Assembly (NCBI RefSeq): GCF_052324685.1
Contig: NC_135228.1
Span: 16,033,611-16,097,610 of the forward strand
DNA: 64,000 nt
Origin: Brachyhypopomus gauderio
Taxonomy: Eukaryota > Chordata > Actinopteri > Gymnotiformes > Hypopomidae
Direction of reading: 5' to 3'
Below, piece after piece: positions 10,653 to 40,663 of the stretch; position 1 is the stretch's first letter; each line of letters begins with the position of its first letter. The notes beneath the pieces were generated by a model. It saw nothing but the letters and a program-made list of their open reading frames with translations. It was not told the origin of the DNA and did not search any database. Both the position numbers and the translations under genes were made by a program.

Positions 10653-12294
10653 ATGAAACCTTTACCGGAACTATGTAACGAGCATCAGAAGAAAAGCTTC
10701 GACTCATCTCTTGGGGAGATGCCGAATGAGCAGGCAGTACCTGGGAGGACGAACGCGAGAGCCAAAGGAGAGGTAGGTTTAGGTTTAGGTGGAAACTGAG
10801 TTTAAATCAAACGTTAATACGAACTGCTGCTTTTTCCAAACCATTTGCGGTTTCATTTTTGAAAAGTCAGTTTAATCGGCGAGCTATATTCTCTCCATGT
10901 TCTTAACCCTGCCTAGCAGGTTTGTTAATATAGTAACTAAACCTGTTTGTCCACATTCCTCGGAAGATAAAATAATTTTAAGGCTGTTATCTTCGGCAAT
11001 TATTATAACTTCTAGAAAAAAGCCTACCTATTGGCGCCACAATTGGGGTTTGCATTTTGGTAAACAGTAAAGTTGCAAACTCAAAAATGTAAAGTTATTT
11101 TAATGACAAGGGACTGTAATTGCAGACTGTAGCATTAATATAAGCTATTTATAATATCACTTCATCAACAATCGTTTCAAACTGCAATTCCCTTAGCAAT
11201 TCAAACCTTGTCAAATAAGCTTGAAGCCGCCCACACACTTTTGTGGCTATTGTTTACCTAGTGTATGACACAGACGTGTCATCAGCTTGTATTAAAAACC
11301 TTTGGAAGAATCCCGTAATGACATACAAAGGATTTTTGATTCTTCCTCTTACTGTGCAATGTTTCCAAAATCTTAAACCTACAACTTTATACAAATCTAT
11401 AGTGATGACAGTTGTTTTTGCTTTTGGTTTGGTGTACCAGTTTGCAGGTCTACGTGTGTCCAGTATGAAATGACTGTAACAAGCTTCCTCTTCTCATTGT
11501 AATCTGTCCTCATCAATATTCCTAGCAACCAGAATTACTTCCTTTTCATTACAGAGCTGAACCAAACCCTGAGTGGCTCGCCATAGCCATGTAAATCGTT
11601 TGCTAATGTCAAGGATCATTCTTGTTCATTTTAAAACAAGGATTTTTTCATGCCATTAGGCAATAGGCTACTGTTTTAAGTTTCTAAAGTTATAATTTTT
11701 GAATGGATAAGTGTAATATTTATAACATTTAATTCAACCTGCGCAATCAGTTTAAACATTTTCATATGTGATTCCTAGTTTGTGTCAGAAGTTCACATGT
11801 CAAAAATACATTTCTCTTCTCAACATGCTTGGTAGTATTTTAGGTGACTCATGAAAGACTAAAAAAGGATGACTTGTGTGATGATGTGCTAGTATTGATT
11901 GATATTTTTAAGCAAAATCTTAAAAGCATTTAACCCTCAGGAGGAGAGAAAGGTTTGAAAACCAGCTAATATGGAAATGTATCTGACTGAATTCCTTATG
12001 TTGTCTTCAGCAGAATGCAACCCAGCCCAATGGGTTCACTGTCCCACAGAGTCCCAGCAGTGTGGCCTCCCAGTCACAGACTGGGTCTCGCCCCCCTTCT
12101 CCAGTCCTTCCACAACAATCCCAACTTCCCAGGGAGCAATGGGGTAGCAAGAATGAATTTCTGCTGTCCTGCATCGGCTACTGTGTTGGACTGGGAAATG
12201 TCTGGAGGTTCCCTTACCTGTGCTACCGCAACGGTGGAGGTGAGTTATTGCCAGCAGGGGTGAAATTGTATCTGAGCGGAGAGAGAGACAAAGT

Positions 12295-12346
<52 letters not shown>

Positions 12347-12886
12347 ATGGAGAGAGTTATTACCAATGAGAGTGGAGTGCCCACAAATAAAGCAGTACTC
12401 TGCAATGGTGTGCAGTAAATACATTTGCAGGGCAGTGAGCTCCATATCTCGAAGTGCAAGTGGAAAGTGACATAAGTAGTATGTGATATCAATATCATTA
12501 TAAAATCTTACACAGCTGTGCCCACACAAGAAAAGAATTTGCTGTAGCCAGGTTTTTAAACACCAAAAGGTATATGGTTTACTAGGTGTCTAAAATTATA
12601 TTACAGGATGCATTAACACTGTGGAAAATACATATACCAAAATAGTGGTTGTAACATTTTATGTAAATTTTATCTTCATGTGAAAACAGCGCTTTTGCAT
12701 TTTATGTACATTTTATTTTCATGCCAAAACAGTGCTTTTGTTATTAAAAATATATGCCAATTTTTTTAAACTAACGGTTATAAAGCTAATATGACTAACA
12801 GGCTGTGTGAAAGTACCAGATTTGAAACCAAAGTAAGTTAATGATAGCCTGAAGTGTGTGAAAGCAGATCCTAAGACTATAGTCAG

Positions 12887-12956
<70 letters not shown>

Positions 12957-15900
12957 ATATGCAGTACTCACCTACAGCTGTGTAGCTCTAATCCTTTGAA
13001 AAGGTTTTGGCAGCTTCTAGTTATATAAAGTTCTAGTTCTCCTTTGGTATGTGTTGGGTGTGAGCCTCTCACATGTAATGGAGATGCCCCTTCACTGATC
13101 AAAGAAGCATTGATCCTAAGTCACATTTCCTTTGCGGTTTTACTTTTAAATGATTTTCGTGGTGCCCTGTTGAATTTGCACTAATTGAAAAAGAAACACG
13201 CACACTACTCATTCAGAAATTCTGTGGGCTGAATCTGAGGAATTAAATGTTTCTTTACAGCAGTACAGTTTGATGATACATCTGATACAGTGAATATTGA
13301 ATAGTCTGAGGTACAGCGTCATCAATGAGGATTCTTGAACTGTGCATCAGCTAATGTTTTCTTGATAACTGTATAACAGTAAAGATTCTGTGGAAGGTAT
13401 TTGTCCCTGTTGATCTCTTGACGCTACATGTACATTGCAACCGGAGTGGTTGCTGCATGATGGTGTGAATGCTGGTGAGAGAGTAGTGTCATTTGTGGTG
13501 CCACAGGTGTGTTCCTCATCCCGTACTTCATCATGCTCTTCTTCACGGGCATGCCCCTCTTCCTCATGGAGCTCAGTCTGGGTCAGTATGGATCTGCAGG
13601 TCCAATCACCGTCTGGAAATGCTGCCCGCTGCTTAAAGGTACCAGCATGCTGCAGGGCATCCATTCATTTTACAGTGTTTGTTTTGGGTTCTTGTATAGT
13701 GTTCATGGTTTATTTACCTTTTAAGTACCTCTTAGGTTTTGTGTAAGTAAGGGTCCTCTGTTTGATGTTCTGACATGCATGTGTTAAAGAGTCAATATAA
13801 TGTGCAGTAAACCAGCACCTGTGCAGTAAACCACCATAATGTGCAGTAAACCAGCACCTGTGTGGCTGGGATGAGACGAGTGTTTAAAACAATGCGAATC
13901 TCACCTATTTCCTCCTCTCTGTGTCTTCAGGTATTGGCATAGGAATGCTCTGTGTGTCCATATTAGTGTGTCTCTACTACAATGTAATCATTGCTTGGAC
14001 CTTTTATTACCTGGGCAGCTCCTTCCAGAGCCCACTGCCATGGTCCTGCGATGCTCCTGCTAATGCTCCACTGTGTGTAAGTGTTACGCAATCACGAAGT
14101 GACTTTGCATGTCGGGTTTGTTGTGACCGAGCATGACACGAGTGCAGCAGAATCACCGGTCAATAAGATATTTATATCAAACTACTTAACGGGATGTTTT
14201 GAACACACTGTACTTGTTTGAATACGTTGCACTTGTTTGCTATTGTTTACCATAAACAGTTACCACCTCATTTCACTAATGAATAATGAAAATAGCAGAG
14301 ATCTGCAGGGACGAATCTATAGACAATAAATTCTGTATGATATGGTTTGTCCTTTAATTCACAGAACTCCACCAATAGGACAAACCACCTCAGTCCCCCC
14401 GAGGTGTTCTGGAAGTAAGCATGCTGTTTTGATGTACCTTTTCAGTTTTTCTCAGAGTAACTGACTGAAATGTAACATGTCTACCATATTGTGAAACATT
14501 TAACAAGTTAAAATGTATGTGCAATAAACCACTCATTAAACTGTAAACTAAATTGAAGTCTACATACTATACACAAATTAGTTTGTTTGTGCTCCTGCTA
14601 TTCAAAATAATGCAAACTAATGTAAACACAAAGGATGTTTCAGGTCATAGAAGCACAGACTCATTCTTCACTCAAGTGCATAGCTGGCCCAGGCCACATG
14701 ATATTTTTAGATGTTAATGCGTTGCAGGAAATAGTGGTTGAAATGCGCGTGTGTGTGTTCATCTGTCTGTCTTGCAGTGAGCGTGTCCTGGGTGTGGTGA
14801 ACAGTGACGGGTTGCATGACCCTGGGCCAGTCAGATGGCAGCTTGCTCTGTGTTTACTAGCTGCCTGGTTCATCATTTTCCTCTGCATGTTGAAGGGGAT
14901 TCGCAGCTCAGGAAAAGTAATGTGTACACAACAGTTCCAGCTCATTTAGGATAGGGATGATTTAGTGAAGCAGGATTAATGTAAGATCTAATATTTACCA
15001 GCAGTTAGTACTATACAGAGTCTGCAGACAGTACAAATTGATGACTGGAAGGCTGAATCCTGTATAAATTCAAATAATCCTGTACTTGTTAGTTAAACTG
15101 GTTTTCATGTCGATCAGCAATAGAAACATTATTAAACATTCACAATGCAGCAGTGCAATTATAGCTGTAACTTCTCAGCCAGTCGGTTGTATAATGCTCG
15201 GGCAATAATCTGATGATTGCATCCCTTTCTTAACCCTCAGGTGGTATATGTGACTGCCACCTTCCCGTACATCGTGCTGATCGTTCTGATCATCAGAGGG
15301 GCGACTTTGGAGGGCTCTCTCCAAGGGGTGACCTTCTATCTCACTCCAGTCTGGAGCCGCCTGGCTAACGCACAGGTACAGGAGTGGTGCAGATGCATCC
15401 AGAAACTGCATGTTGAGCTTTGCTTCTGAACCGTGCATGGATCTGTGAGATGATGTGATCTGGCTTGTGCAGGTATGGAATGACGCAGCATCGCAGATCT
15501 TCTACTCACTGGGCATTGGAGTAGGAGGCCTTCTGTCTATGGCCTCCTACAACCAATTCGACAATAATGTCATCAGGTTAATTCTTTGTTAATAACTGTT
15601 ATCTTTGTGTTGCACTATTTCTTAATTAGGAATATTATGGACAGGTTTAATGTCTAAATCCTAAACGCCAATTTCCTCTACCAGGGACACTCTAGTGATC
15701 ACCCTAGGGAACTGTGGGACCAGCTTCTTTGCAGGTTTTGCTATCTTCTCCATCCTCGGTCACATGGCATGGAGGAAGGGTGTGCCTGTGGAGCAGGTTG
15801 CAGACACAGGTAAATTTAGTCCAGCTTGTCTTTTATATATGCCAGCATAAGATTCTTAAAGTTCAGAATGGGACTTGTCTGAAGCACGGCATGGAGAATA

Positions 15901-18100
15901 GCATTAAGAGTGGTGCGCTGATTCTGTGCTGTTTTCTGCACTGATCGCGTCTTTGTTCCTCTATCAGGTCCAGGATTGGCATTCGTGGCCTACCCAGAAG
16001 CCCTGGCTCTTCTGCCTGGCTCTGTTTTCTGGTCCATAATTTTTTTCCTCATGCTCTTTATGCTAGGAGTTGACACACTGGTAAGAGTCCTTCAAATATG
16101 TTCTTTTGTCTAACCAAATTTGTCAGAATGCCACTGGTAGTCTGTGGTAAACCTGTGACTTGCTAGGTTTGCAAGCAGCAATCGTATGATCACATCATAT
16201 TGTGACATTCTTCATTGCAGCATGCATTTCTGCTAAATGTTTCTTCATACTTTTTGTGTCACTTAATGGCCTGCTATGTTTACCAATATCGTATCATCAT
16301 GACACAGTTAACAGCAATTAACTACTACATGCAATTAACTGCTTATGCAACACAAAGTTAACTAAATGTCTTCCCTGTTGTTCGAATTCTGTCCCATTGC
16401 TCACCTGCATAGTTTGGCAACATGGAGGGGATTACCACAGCAGTACTGGATGAGTTCCCTCAGCTCAGGGCCAATATGAAGCACAAGACTCTGTTCCTGG
16501 CTCTGCTCTGCTTTGCCTTCTACCTGCTGGGCTTGTTGTTGGTCACTAATGTGAGTGATTAGCTGAGATTCTTCATTTGATGTATGGCAGTAGCATTTGT
16601 TGGGAGACACTACGCAACATGTGCATTGTTCTTAATGTATAACGTGTTGATTCTGTACATTTTGCTGTTACACGGGTGTATCTGTCCTCATATTTGCATG
16701 TGCATGTGTTCTTAACAGGGAGGGATATACTGGTTCACCCTGATAGATTCATTCAGCACCAGTTTTGGTCTCATCATTATCGCTCTCTTCATGTGTCTGG
16801 GCATCTCATTCTTTTATGGTGCGCTCTTCATCACTCTTCATCTCATGCCAACACTGTAGCAGAGGTCATAACGTTCCATAATTATTGTGGATTAGTGATC
16901 ATGATGGATTACTTTGTATTTGACAGAGTAAGACATGTTCAACATGAACATGTATGTTTATGAAATATGTTAATGTTTTCCTATGCATGTCTGGGTATTT
17001 GCATGTGATTCTATTTTGATGAAGGCGTGAACCAGTTCTGCCAGGATATAGTGGACATGATCTGTCTCTGTCCACCATGGTGCACCAAGTTGCTGCTCTA
17101 TTTCAAAGCATGCTGGGTATTCTGCACACCCTTCCTGTTACTGGTGAGTATAGTGTCTGTGGTTAGACATTTGATGTCTGTGCCTGATGTCACTGTAAAA
17201 GTCTTTTATAATGACCATAGCTTTACGTTATCATTTCCTGCTAACTTATGGCTATAATTATACACTGGATAAGATGTCAAATAGCCTGTGCCATGTTAGA
17301 GTTTCACATATGGCCTAGCCCAGAGGTCACCAACAGGCGGACCGCGGTCCGGATCCGGACCCGAACGCAGTCCTGCCCGGACCCAATCTCATTCCTGATT
17401 AACTGAATACGGACCGAAATGCCATCCCATCTGGACCCAGAATAAATTGTTTAAAATATTTCTTAATTTTGACGGGAGAATTAATTTTAAACCGGAGCAT
17501 TTATTTCAGCGCTATTGAAAAAAACACTCCGTTACGAGTGTAGTTAAAAATTGTCCCCTTTATTTGTTAAACTGCAAACCTGAGAAAAACTGTACAGGGG
17601 TCATATCCTTTTGAACGTAAGCAGAAACCATAATAAATGAGTGCCTCTTGCTGAGACTTGAAAGTAACACCATGTCTATGTATCGTGCAGCATTAATAAT
17701 TCAATGTTCCCATGAAATCCTATCTTTCTGTGTGTCCTAGTGATAGCATGTCCTAAGAAGAGTTATGATTTTTCTTTGTGTAGTTTATCTTGACCTACAT
17801 CTTCTTGGAGATGTACAGAACCTCACTCCATTACGGCTCCTATGTGTACCCGCTGTGGGGGAAGACACTGGGAGTGTGTATTGGAGTTATCTGCTGCATT
17901 CAGATCCCTATCTGGGCCACTGTGGCTGTCTGTAAGGAGTCCGGCACTCTGAAAGACGTGAGTTGCTTAACCTTTCATTTTACTAGCTTATACAACAAAC
18001 AAGCCAAGTGTTCATATGAATAGTATACCTTCTTTCCCTATTATTTTATAATAGTCTTAATGACACCCCCCCCACCCACAAACAAGCGAACAAAATCTAA

Positions 18101-18146
<46 letters not shown>

Positions 18147-18361
18147 CCAAAGCAGGAATGAGTCTGTTACTGTCGTTTCTGTGTGTGCTTCCCCAGCGCT
18201 TTCAGAAAGCCATCCGTCCGCTAAACTCCTGGCGCGTCAATAATCTGAACAACGGCAGTCAAGAACAGCGTGTGGAGCCCGAGAGGATTGAAGGACCCTT
18301 CACTGTCAACCTGACTGACATGGACTTCACCGGCATAGCCTGGGAGAGTAGTGAGGCATAA
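10653..18361 (+). CDS. SLC6-family Na+/Cl- coupled transporter, amino-acid clade (15 coding exons)
   Basis: A plasma-membrane symporter using Na+ and Cl- gradients to import an amino acid or related solute. Exons, joined in phase: 10653-10772, 12011-12239, 13507-13638, 13931-14076, 14365-14414, 14778-14916, 15241-15375, 15473-15576, 15685-15809, 15968-16080, 16413-16550, 16719-16818, 17025-17143, 17784-17957, 18197-18361. Total 662 aa. The start is the first ATG after an in-frame TAA, in a weak context. TM1 carries [10 protein letters not shown] (about 100-109). Extracellular loop 2 has the cysteine pair 200/209 and N-glycosylation sites NST and NRT (210, 213). TM6 has [10 protein letters not shown]7 has NCGTS (chloride-site pattern) and TM8 has GVDT. 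Text is nearest to SLC6A7, SLC6A5, SLC6A9 and SLC6A14, with no clear ortholog, so the substrate is not assigned. It converges on stim1. Confidence 0.93.
12296..12344. repeat. (GT)n microsatellite in SLC6 intron 2
   Basis: About 24 GT units starting roughly 55 bases after the exon 2 donor. Confidence 0.95.
12892..12954. repeat. (CA)n microsatellite in SLC6 intron 2
   Basis: About 31 CA units. Together with the GT tract 550 bases upstream this gives two long, complementary dinucleotide tracts in one intron, able to pair in a transcript. Confidence 0.95.
17331..17640. mobile_element. hAT-like fragment in SLC6 intron 13
   Basis: It begins CAGAGGTCACCAACAGGCGG, then GC-rich text with repeated CGGACC/GGTCCG and ATCCGGACCCG. 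The CAGAGGT start is hAT-like and the GC content contrasts with the surrounding intron. I found no matching right terminus or target duplication, so the right limit is a guess. Confidence 0.45.
18106..18145. repeat. (CA)n microsatellite before SLC6 exon 15
   Basis: About 20 CA units ending some 50 bases before the acceptor of the last coding exon (exon starts 18197). Confidence 0.9.
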
Positions 18362-20672
18362 CACTGCCCTCCTACAGCCTCTAGTGTTGGGAGGGTGAAC
18401 TGCACCTTTGTCTTGGTGAAGAGTAGAAGGCTCTCCCAGTTTCATGGCCACAGGCAACAGCACACTGCCTTGTGATGACTAAAAATATGTACTCCATACT
18501 AACTGCACTATGGACTTCTGGAGTGCAGTAATAGTGCATATTCTCTGAGAGGTTGTCAGAGTTGTACTTGACTAAATGGAAGTGAGTGCAATTTCTGGTA
18601 TTTTCCTTTTGGGGGGACTCGGTCTACTGTTCTCAAAAATCTCGATATAATGGTCCATTGGTTGTATAATTTTTGCCCTCATCCAGTCTGTGGAGAGCAG
18701 CTAGGACTCTTCCCCAATGGGGATTTTTCAAAGTTGCAGTTATTGCTTAAATGGTTCCCATACATATGCTGTTATTTATGATCATTTACATTTTATGTAA
18801 TAAAATGTAACGATACTTTTACTAAGATGTTCAGACAGAAACCTCTTTAAAATTGACCAAAACATTATAGAGGTGTACATAGTCTAGTGATGCGTCTTGT
18901 TTTGGTTGTGTATGTTAGAGTTCAATACATGAAGAATGATTTTAATTTAATTATAGATTTATGTTTATTAGGTCTATTTTTAAGCAACCTCTGTCATGGA
19001 GATGAATGTTACAGAATGCTATCCAAAAATTTCAGTTACTAAGGAATACTTTTTATTTAGAGTTGCCTTTTTATTGTAAACCTATGAGCACAGGGTTTTA
19101 ATGATTTCATAATTCTAAAATGCAAGTGTGATATTCAGATGCCATGAGGTAGGTGGCCCTTCCTCCTCTGAGACAACACAAGATTCAGGGGAGATTATGT
19201 ATGTTTACTCTGAGCTCCATGGAAACGTCTCTAAACGTGGCTCTGCCAGTAGAATGCTGACGTGGAACTCTCTTCAGTGCTTCTCTCTCAACCCATGTGA
19301 TCATGCCAAGATGGTGCTTTGCTGTTCACTACAATGTAACATCAGTCTTGTTGCAGACTGTATTCAAAGTACCAGAGAAATATGAAGCATTCCCTTTAAT
19401 ACCTGTGGTTCAGTCTCTTTCATTCCAACATAATCTGAATGAATGGAATTTCCTTAATCAGGGATTTTGAATACCACAGCAACTGAGTGGAACTGCAAAG
19501 CTCCACTGAAGAAAATGCACAAGTGTATCTTGAACTTTGCACTAATTCTGTTCAGTTTGGTGTTTTGACATTAATACATCACTGAAATATTCATCATATA
19601 ACTTTATATTGTTATATAATTGTGTTGGTGTTTTGAAAAAAAAAAAGAAGATTGAACGTAATGAAACTGGGCAACTTGTGGGATAAGACTACATTACTAA
19701 ACTAAAATAATCCAGTAACAACTGAGTATCCATATCTACCACCACCACCACTGAGTTCCAGCCTAATCTAACACAGCAGATCCAGTTAATGAAGACCTTC
19801 AGTAGGAACTGAGTTTTACACGCAGGTGTGGCAGAACAAAATTCTCCAGAATGGTAATGGTGTCGGGCACACCTGCTGTAAGTCACTTAGGTTTTGACAG
19901 TGTCCAAAAAAGGCGATAATAACAAGACACAGCTTGTTTAAAGCATCCTGACTACACCCCTAACGCACAATGAATGGGTGGGGCTTTCACATACGCATGT
20001 TTAAAAGCATCTGTCGCATATTCATTTTTTTAACTTACTGAATACTGAGGTTGACTTAATTTACAGATATCAGCAATAGAAATCATTACAATAAAGGCAT
20101 GTAGACTGTCCAACAAGACTTTTTTGCATGGACAAGAAGACACATTGATATTTATACACAAGGTGCCCAGTTTCAATAGATCAAACAAACATTTAATGCC
20201 CAGTATGGATACAGGTCTGACATGGCATTGAATAGGGCAATCAGAATAAAATTGAGATCAGAAACCGTTTATTGTACCTCCCCTGTTTAGGATAACATGC
20301 TCCTTATACATAGTTTTAATATTTTTTAACATTAAATCTCTTCAATGTAACTGGGCCTGTAAAGTTGGTATTAGAATATAAACAATAATTTAAGCTAAAA
20401 ATGAGATACCTAAAAGTGCCCCTATTTGCAGAATAAATAATTTTACATAAAAATCACATTCACACATTTTTCCAAAATAATATTTCTGGTCTTTTGAAAA
20501 TGTTCTATAAATCAAACCACAATACAGTCGATGCTCCCCTAGATGTATTCAAATAGTACCAACGTGTTTGAAAGAAATTGACCTTCTGAGTGTGACTGTA
20601 TAGTTACTGTTTATTTATTTCCTATTACTTTTACAAGCCACTTTTCCCAGGTGAAGCCAAGTTTCCGTTTTG
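18362..20672. other. Convergent 3' region between SLC6 and stim1
   Basis: Holds the 3' UTRs of the two genes. A plus-strand AATAAA at 18799-18804, about 440 bases after the SLC6 stop, is a reasonable poly(A) signal. On the minus strand AATAAA at 20268-20273, about 400 bases after the stim1 stop, is a candidate for stim1. No other gene was seen. Confidence 0.5.
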
Positions 20673-37928
<17,256 letters not shown>

Positions 37929-38160
37929 GTTGACCTTAACATAAAAAATAAGGGGGGAAACTTAAAACAAGACCACGTTTTGCCGCACCATTCGAGGAAG
38001 TTAACGCCAGTGCATAACGCAGCTTTGTTGAGACGCCAAAGTTACGTATTAAGTCTAATGGGCTAATTCACTTGCAATTCTCACTATTTGGAAAAGATGG
38101 TTGCTGCAACAGTGGAAATAATAAACTAATAAACGTATCTAAATCGTTTCGAGAACTTAC

Positions 38161-38400
38161 CGTTTCCTGTAAGAGCCTCGTTTTTTTCATCACATGTAGC
38201 CTACACGAAATGACTTTTTAGATGACAGTGACTGCGTTCCATTGATGGAGGATGCGACTGAATCAACTGTTTACTTGAAATCCGGAGGCTTTAAGGTTTT
38301 AACAATGATTAAACTATCTTCAAAAACCGTTTTACTGATCACATTCTCCTATCTTGAATCACCCAAAGATACTGGAAAACCCGCATCCAGCAATAAGCGT
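38161..38400 (-). other. stim1: Probable 5' exon of stim1 with upstream start codons
   Basis: On the minus strand a strong donor (GAAACG/GTAAGT) ends an exon at 38161. About 227 bases downstream, TTTCCCCCCTTATTTTTTATGTTAAG forms a pyrimidine tract and acceptor (given here in two parts: TTTCCCCCCTTATTTTTT, then ATGTTAAG), so the coding exon starts at 37934, six bases before the ATG at 37928. The 5' exon contains ATG-TGA (38195-38190), and overlapping it an ATG (38190) whose ten codons run in frame across the splice into the main start. The 5' limit is unknown. Confidence 0.55.
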
Positions 38401-39041
38401 CCAATACCGCCGTCTCGCACTTTACTCAAAGCAAAATGCAACAGGCTCCCAGAAATCTGGCTAAAACGTATTTTCCTCCGACTTCTCAACGTTTATTAGT
38501 CCGTTTCAAGAACTCAACAGTTCATGACAGATATGCGTGGAGTTTACAACGAACTTTCCGACGCTGGAGAAAAAAAAAACTTCTTCAGCGTTTGATCAGT
38601 ACTCATCAACAATAGATCAACATCCTCAAAAGTAGGACAATGCTGCCACCTCGTGGTGAAAAATAGCTTCACTTACAAATTGCCGAAAAGTCATGTTATA
38701 AGTAATTATATAACTAACAAATTGTATTAGGGTTCGAGCGCGTAGTGCATAATGTGCAGCAGACCGTAAGGCCCAGAAACACCAAACTTGGCGAGAAGAT
38801 GCAGCAGGCGTCAAGAGACTCAAATGAAAGTACCAGTATCAGTATCTTCTCCCACGTAAGGCGTAAGGACAAGATTCCACTTGCACTGCATTCCTGGATG
38901 CGGTCCAGCTACACAAGTAATTAATTTACACAAGCTGCAAAACCTACTTTTGCTAGTAGATTCTTCAACCCATCCTTAGTATACAATATAAATTATGTAT
39001 AACTGATCTAAAACCGTGACCACCATTGACCAATCAGTCTA
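38401..39041. other. stim1 upstream flank
   Basis: Probable promoter side of stim1, with no coding region recognised. The sequence before the transposon array is moderately AT-rich and has no obvious TATA box in a defined place. Confidence 0.4.
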
Positions 39042-40406
39042 AAGACTGGTTTATACTTTCGCGAGCGACCGTAGCGCGCGACTCCGCCCACCTCGCGCGC
39101 CCCTGCGCGAGCGGTGTAGATACTTTCGCGAGCGTCACTGCAGTGTTCTCCGAAACGATAGGTGGCGATAGGTGGCAGTGGAGAATAAAAAACCTCTGCA
39201 AAACCGGTGAAAGAACATTTTTACCTGACCAGAGACCGTATATATACACACATCAGGCATCAAACGTAAATATGGCTTTGCGGTGTTGTCCGAAACGATA
39301 CGTTAACAAATACGAGCCTCTTGTAATTCCAGGACGAAACATGAGAGAACGTCCCTTACATAACTGCATATTGGAGTCGCCTCAGCAACAACATTGATTG
39401 GGAAAAAGTTTGGATGCTCCCACATAAATTTTTAATTACAAACAAAGTTAAGGAGGTATCATATAAGATTTTACATAAATGCTACCCTGCCAACCATTAT
39501 ATGCAAAAATTCAAGAAAAACATCAACACAAATTGCTCTTTTTGTAACTCCCATCCAGAAACAGTGGTTCATTTATTCTGGCATTGTTCGCAGAGCAAAC
39601 AATTTTGGGGAGACCTCAGCAGATTCTTCATTGATCATCTCCTCAAAGATTTTGTTTTATACTGGGAAAATGTTGTCTTTGGCTTTCATAAGTATGCCAA
39701 GAAGGAGGGGAAATGCTATTTTTCACTAAACCTGATTTTGCTTCAAGCTAAATTTTTTATTCATAAAAGTAAGTTTGGTAAGAAAACCCCTTGTTTTTTA
39801 GTATTCAGAAAGGAAATGGAATATTATTTCAAATTGCTTGCTGATTCAACAAACAAGAAGGCGATCAGAACTTTGAATGTATGTTCCACTTATAACCTGT
39901 TTGTTTAATGTAGATAACCCCTGGCTCGTCTGGCTCATTTGTATGTTATGTTTTTGTATACTGTTCGTTGTATACTTACCTCTGTGAAGTGTGATTTAAT
40001 AAATAAAAAAATAATAATAATAATAAAAAAAAAAAAAAAAAAAAAAAAAACATGAGAGAACGTGAAGACGTTAAGATTGGGCGTTTTGAAAATAAACAAC
40101 CATTAAATAATGTGATAATGTGATAAAAAAGCGAATTATTTCGAATCATTTCGAGTATATGTATTATTATTTAACTTAATTATGTTTATCGTGCTGGGAA
40201 ATATTGAACTGGACCTTGAAAGTGACGTACAAGTGCTTTAATTCCACCTTGTAAAGGTGTATGAACCCGGCAAACATGACTTTGTCCATCACGCTGAAGC
40301 GCGGCGCGCGCGCGAAGTTACAAAATTCGAGAGGTGCACGACCTCGCGAACAGACAGCGCGCGAGGCGATTACGTCATTTTCGCCGCGGACCCTCGCGCC
40401 GCTCGC
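39042..40406 (+). mobile_element. Harbinger-like non-autonomous element, copy H1, split by an L1 tail
   Basis: It begins AGACTGGTTTATACTTTCGC, the family terminus (consensus AGCCTGGTTTATACT), then a GC-rich subterminal block, an AT-rich middle containing GGGCGTTTTG and AATAAACAACC, and a GC-rich end with GCGCTGAAGCGCGGCGCGC. A 5'-truncated L1 interrupts it (39353-40050). The right terminus is lost at about 40406, where another repeat begins. No transposase is encoded. Confidence 0.7.
39353..40050 (+). mobile_element. 5'-truncated L1-type LINE with target duplication
   Basis: An open frame (39414-39908) is the C-terminal end of an L1-type ORF2, including the cysteine/histidine motif CSFCNSHPETVVHLFWHC, followed by a short 3' UTR and an A-rich tail at about 39998-40050. 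The host repeat is duplicated on both sides (ACATGAGAGAACGT before 39353 and after about 40050), the signature of target-primed insertion. Everything upstream of the ORF2 tail is missing, so the copy is dead. Confidence 0.85.
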
Positions 40407-40625
40407 GGTAGAGGTCTGCGCGGGACTGCTTTTTTAATCCCGCTCCCGCCAAAAAATCGCTTGTTTTAATCCCGCTCCCGCCCGCACCTGCTTGTTTTAA
40501 TCCCGCTCCCGCCCGCACCGGCCAAAAAATCGCTTGTTTTAAAGCCGCACCCGCCCACCACATACACATTTCTGTCGCCCCCGCCCGCAATCCTAATATG
40601 AATTGAATTAATTAGATTTAGTACT
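40407..40625. repeat. GC-rich repeat with tandem CCCGCTCCCGCC units
   Basis: Starts AGAGGTCTGCGCGGGAC and contains three to four imperfect units of TTGTTTTAATCCCGCTCCCG. It sits between two Harbinger-like copies and looks like a separate transposon end (hAT-like RAGGTCTGCGCGGG start). Classification tentative. Confidence 0.5.
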
Positions 40626-40663
40626 TGAAATTTTCTTATGTATTTATTAAATATACCAGGCAT

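Noticed and set aside
12223..12529. Minus-strand frames rich in His-Thr
   Set aside because: Produced by the GT microsatellite in SLC6 intron 2.
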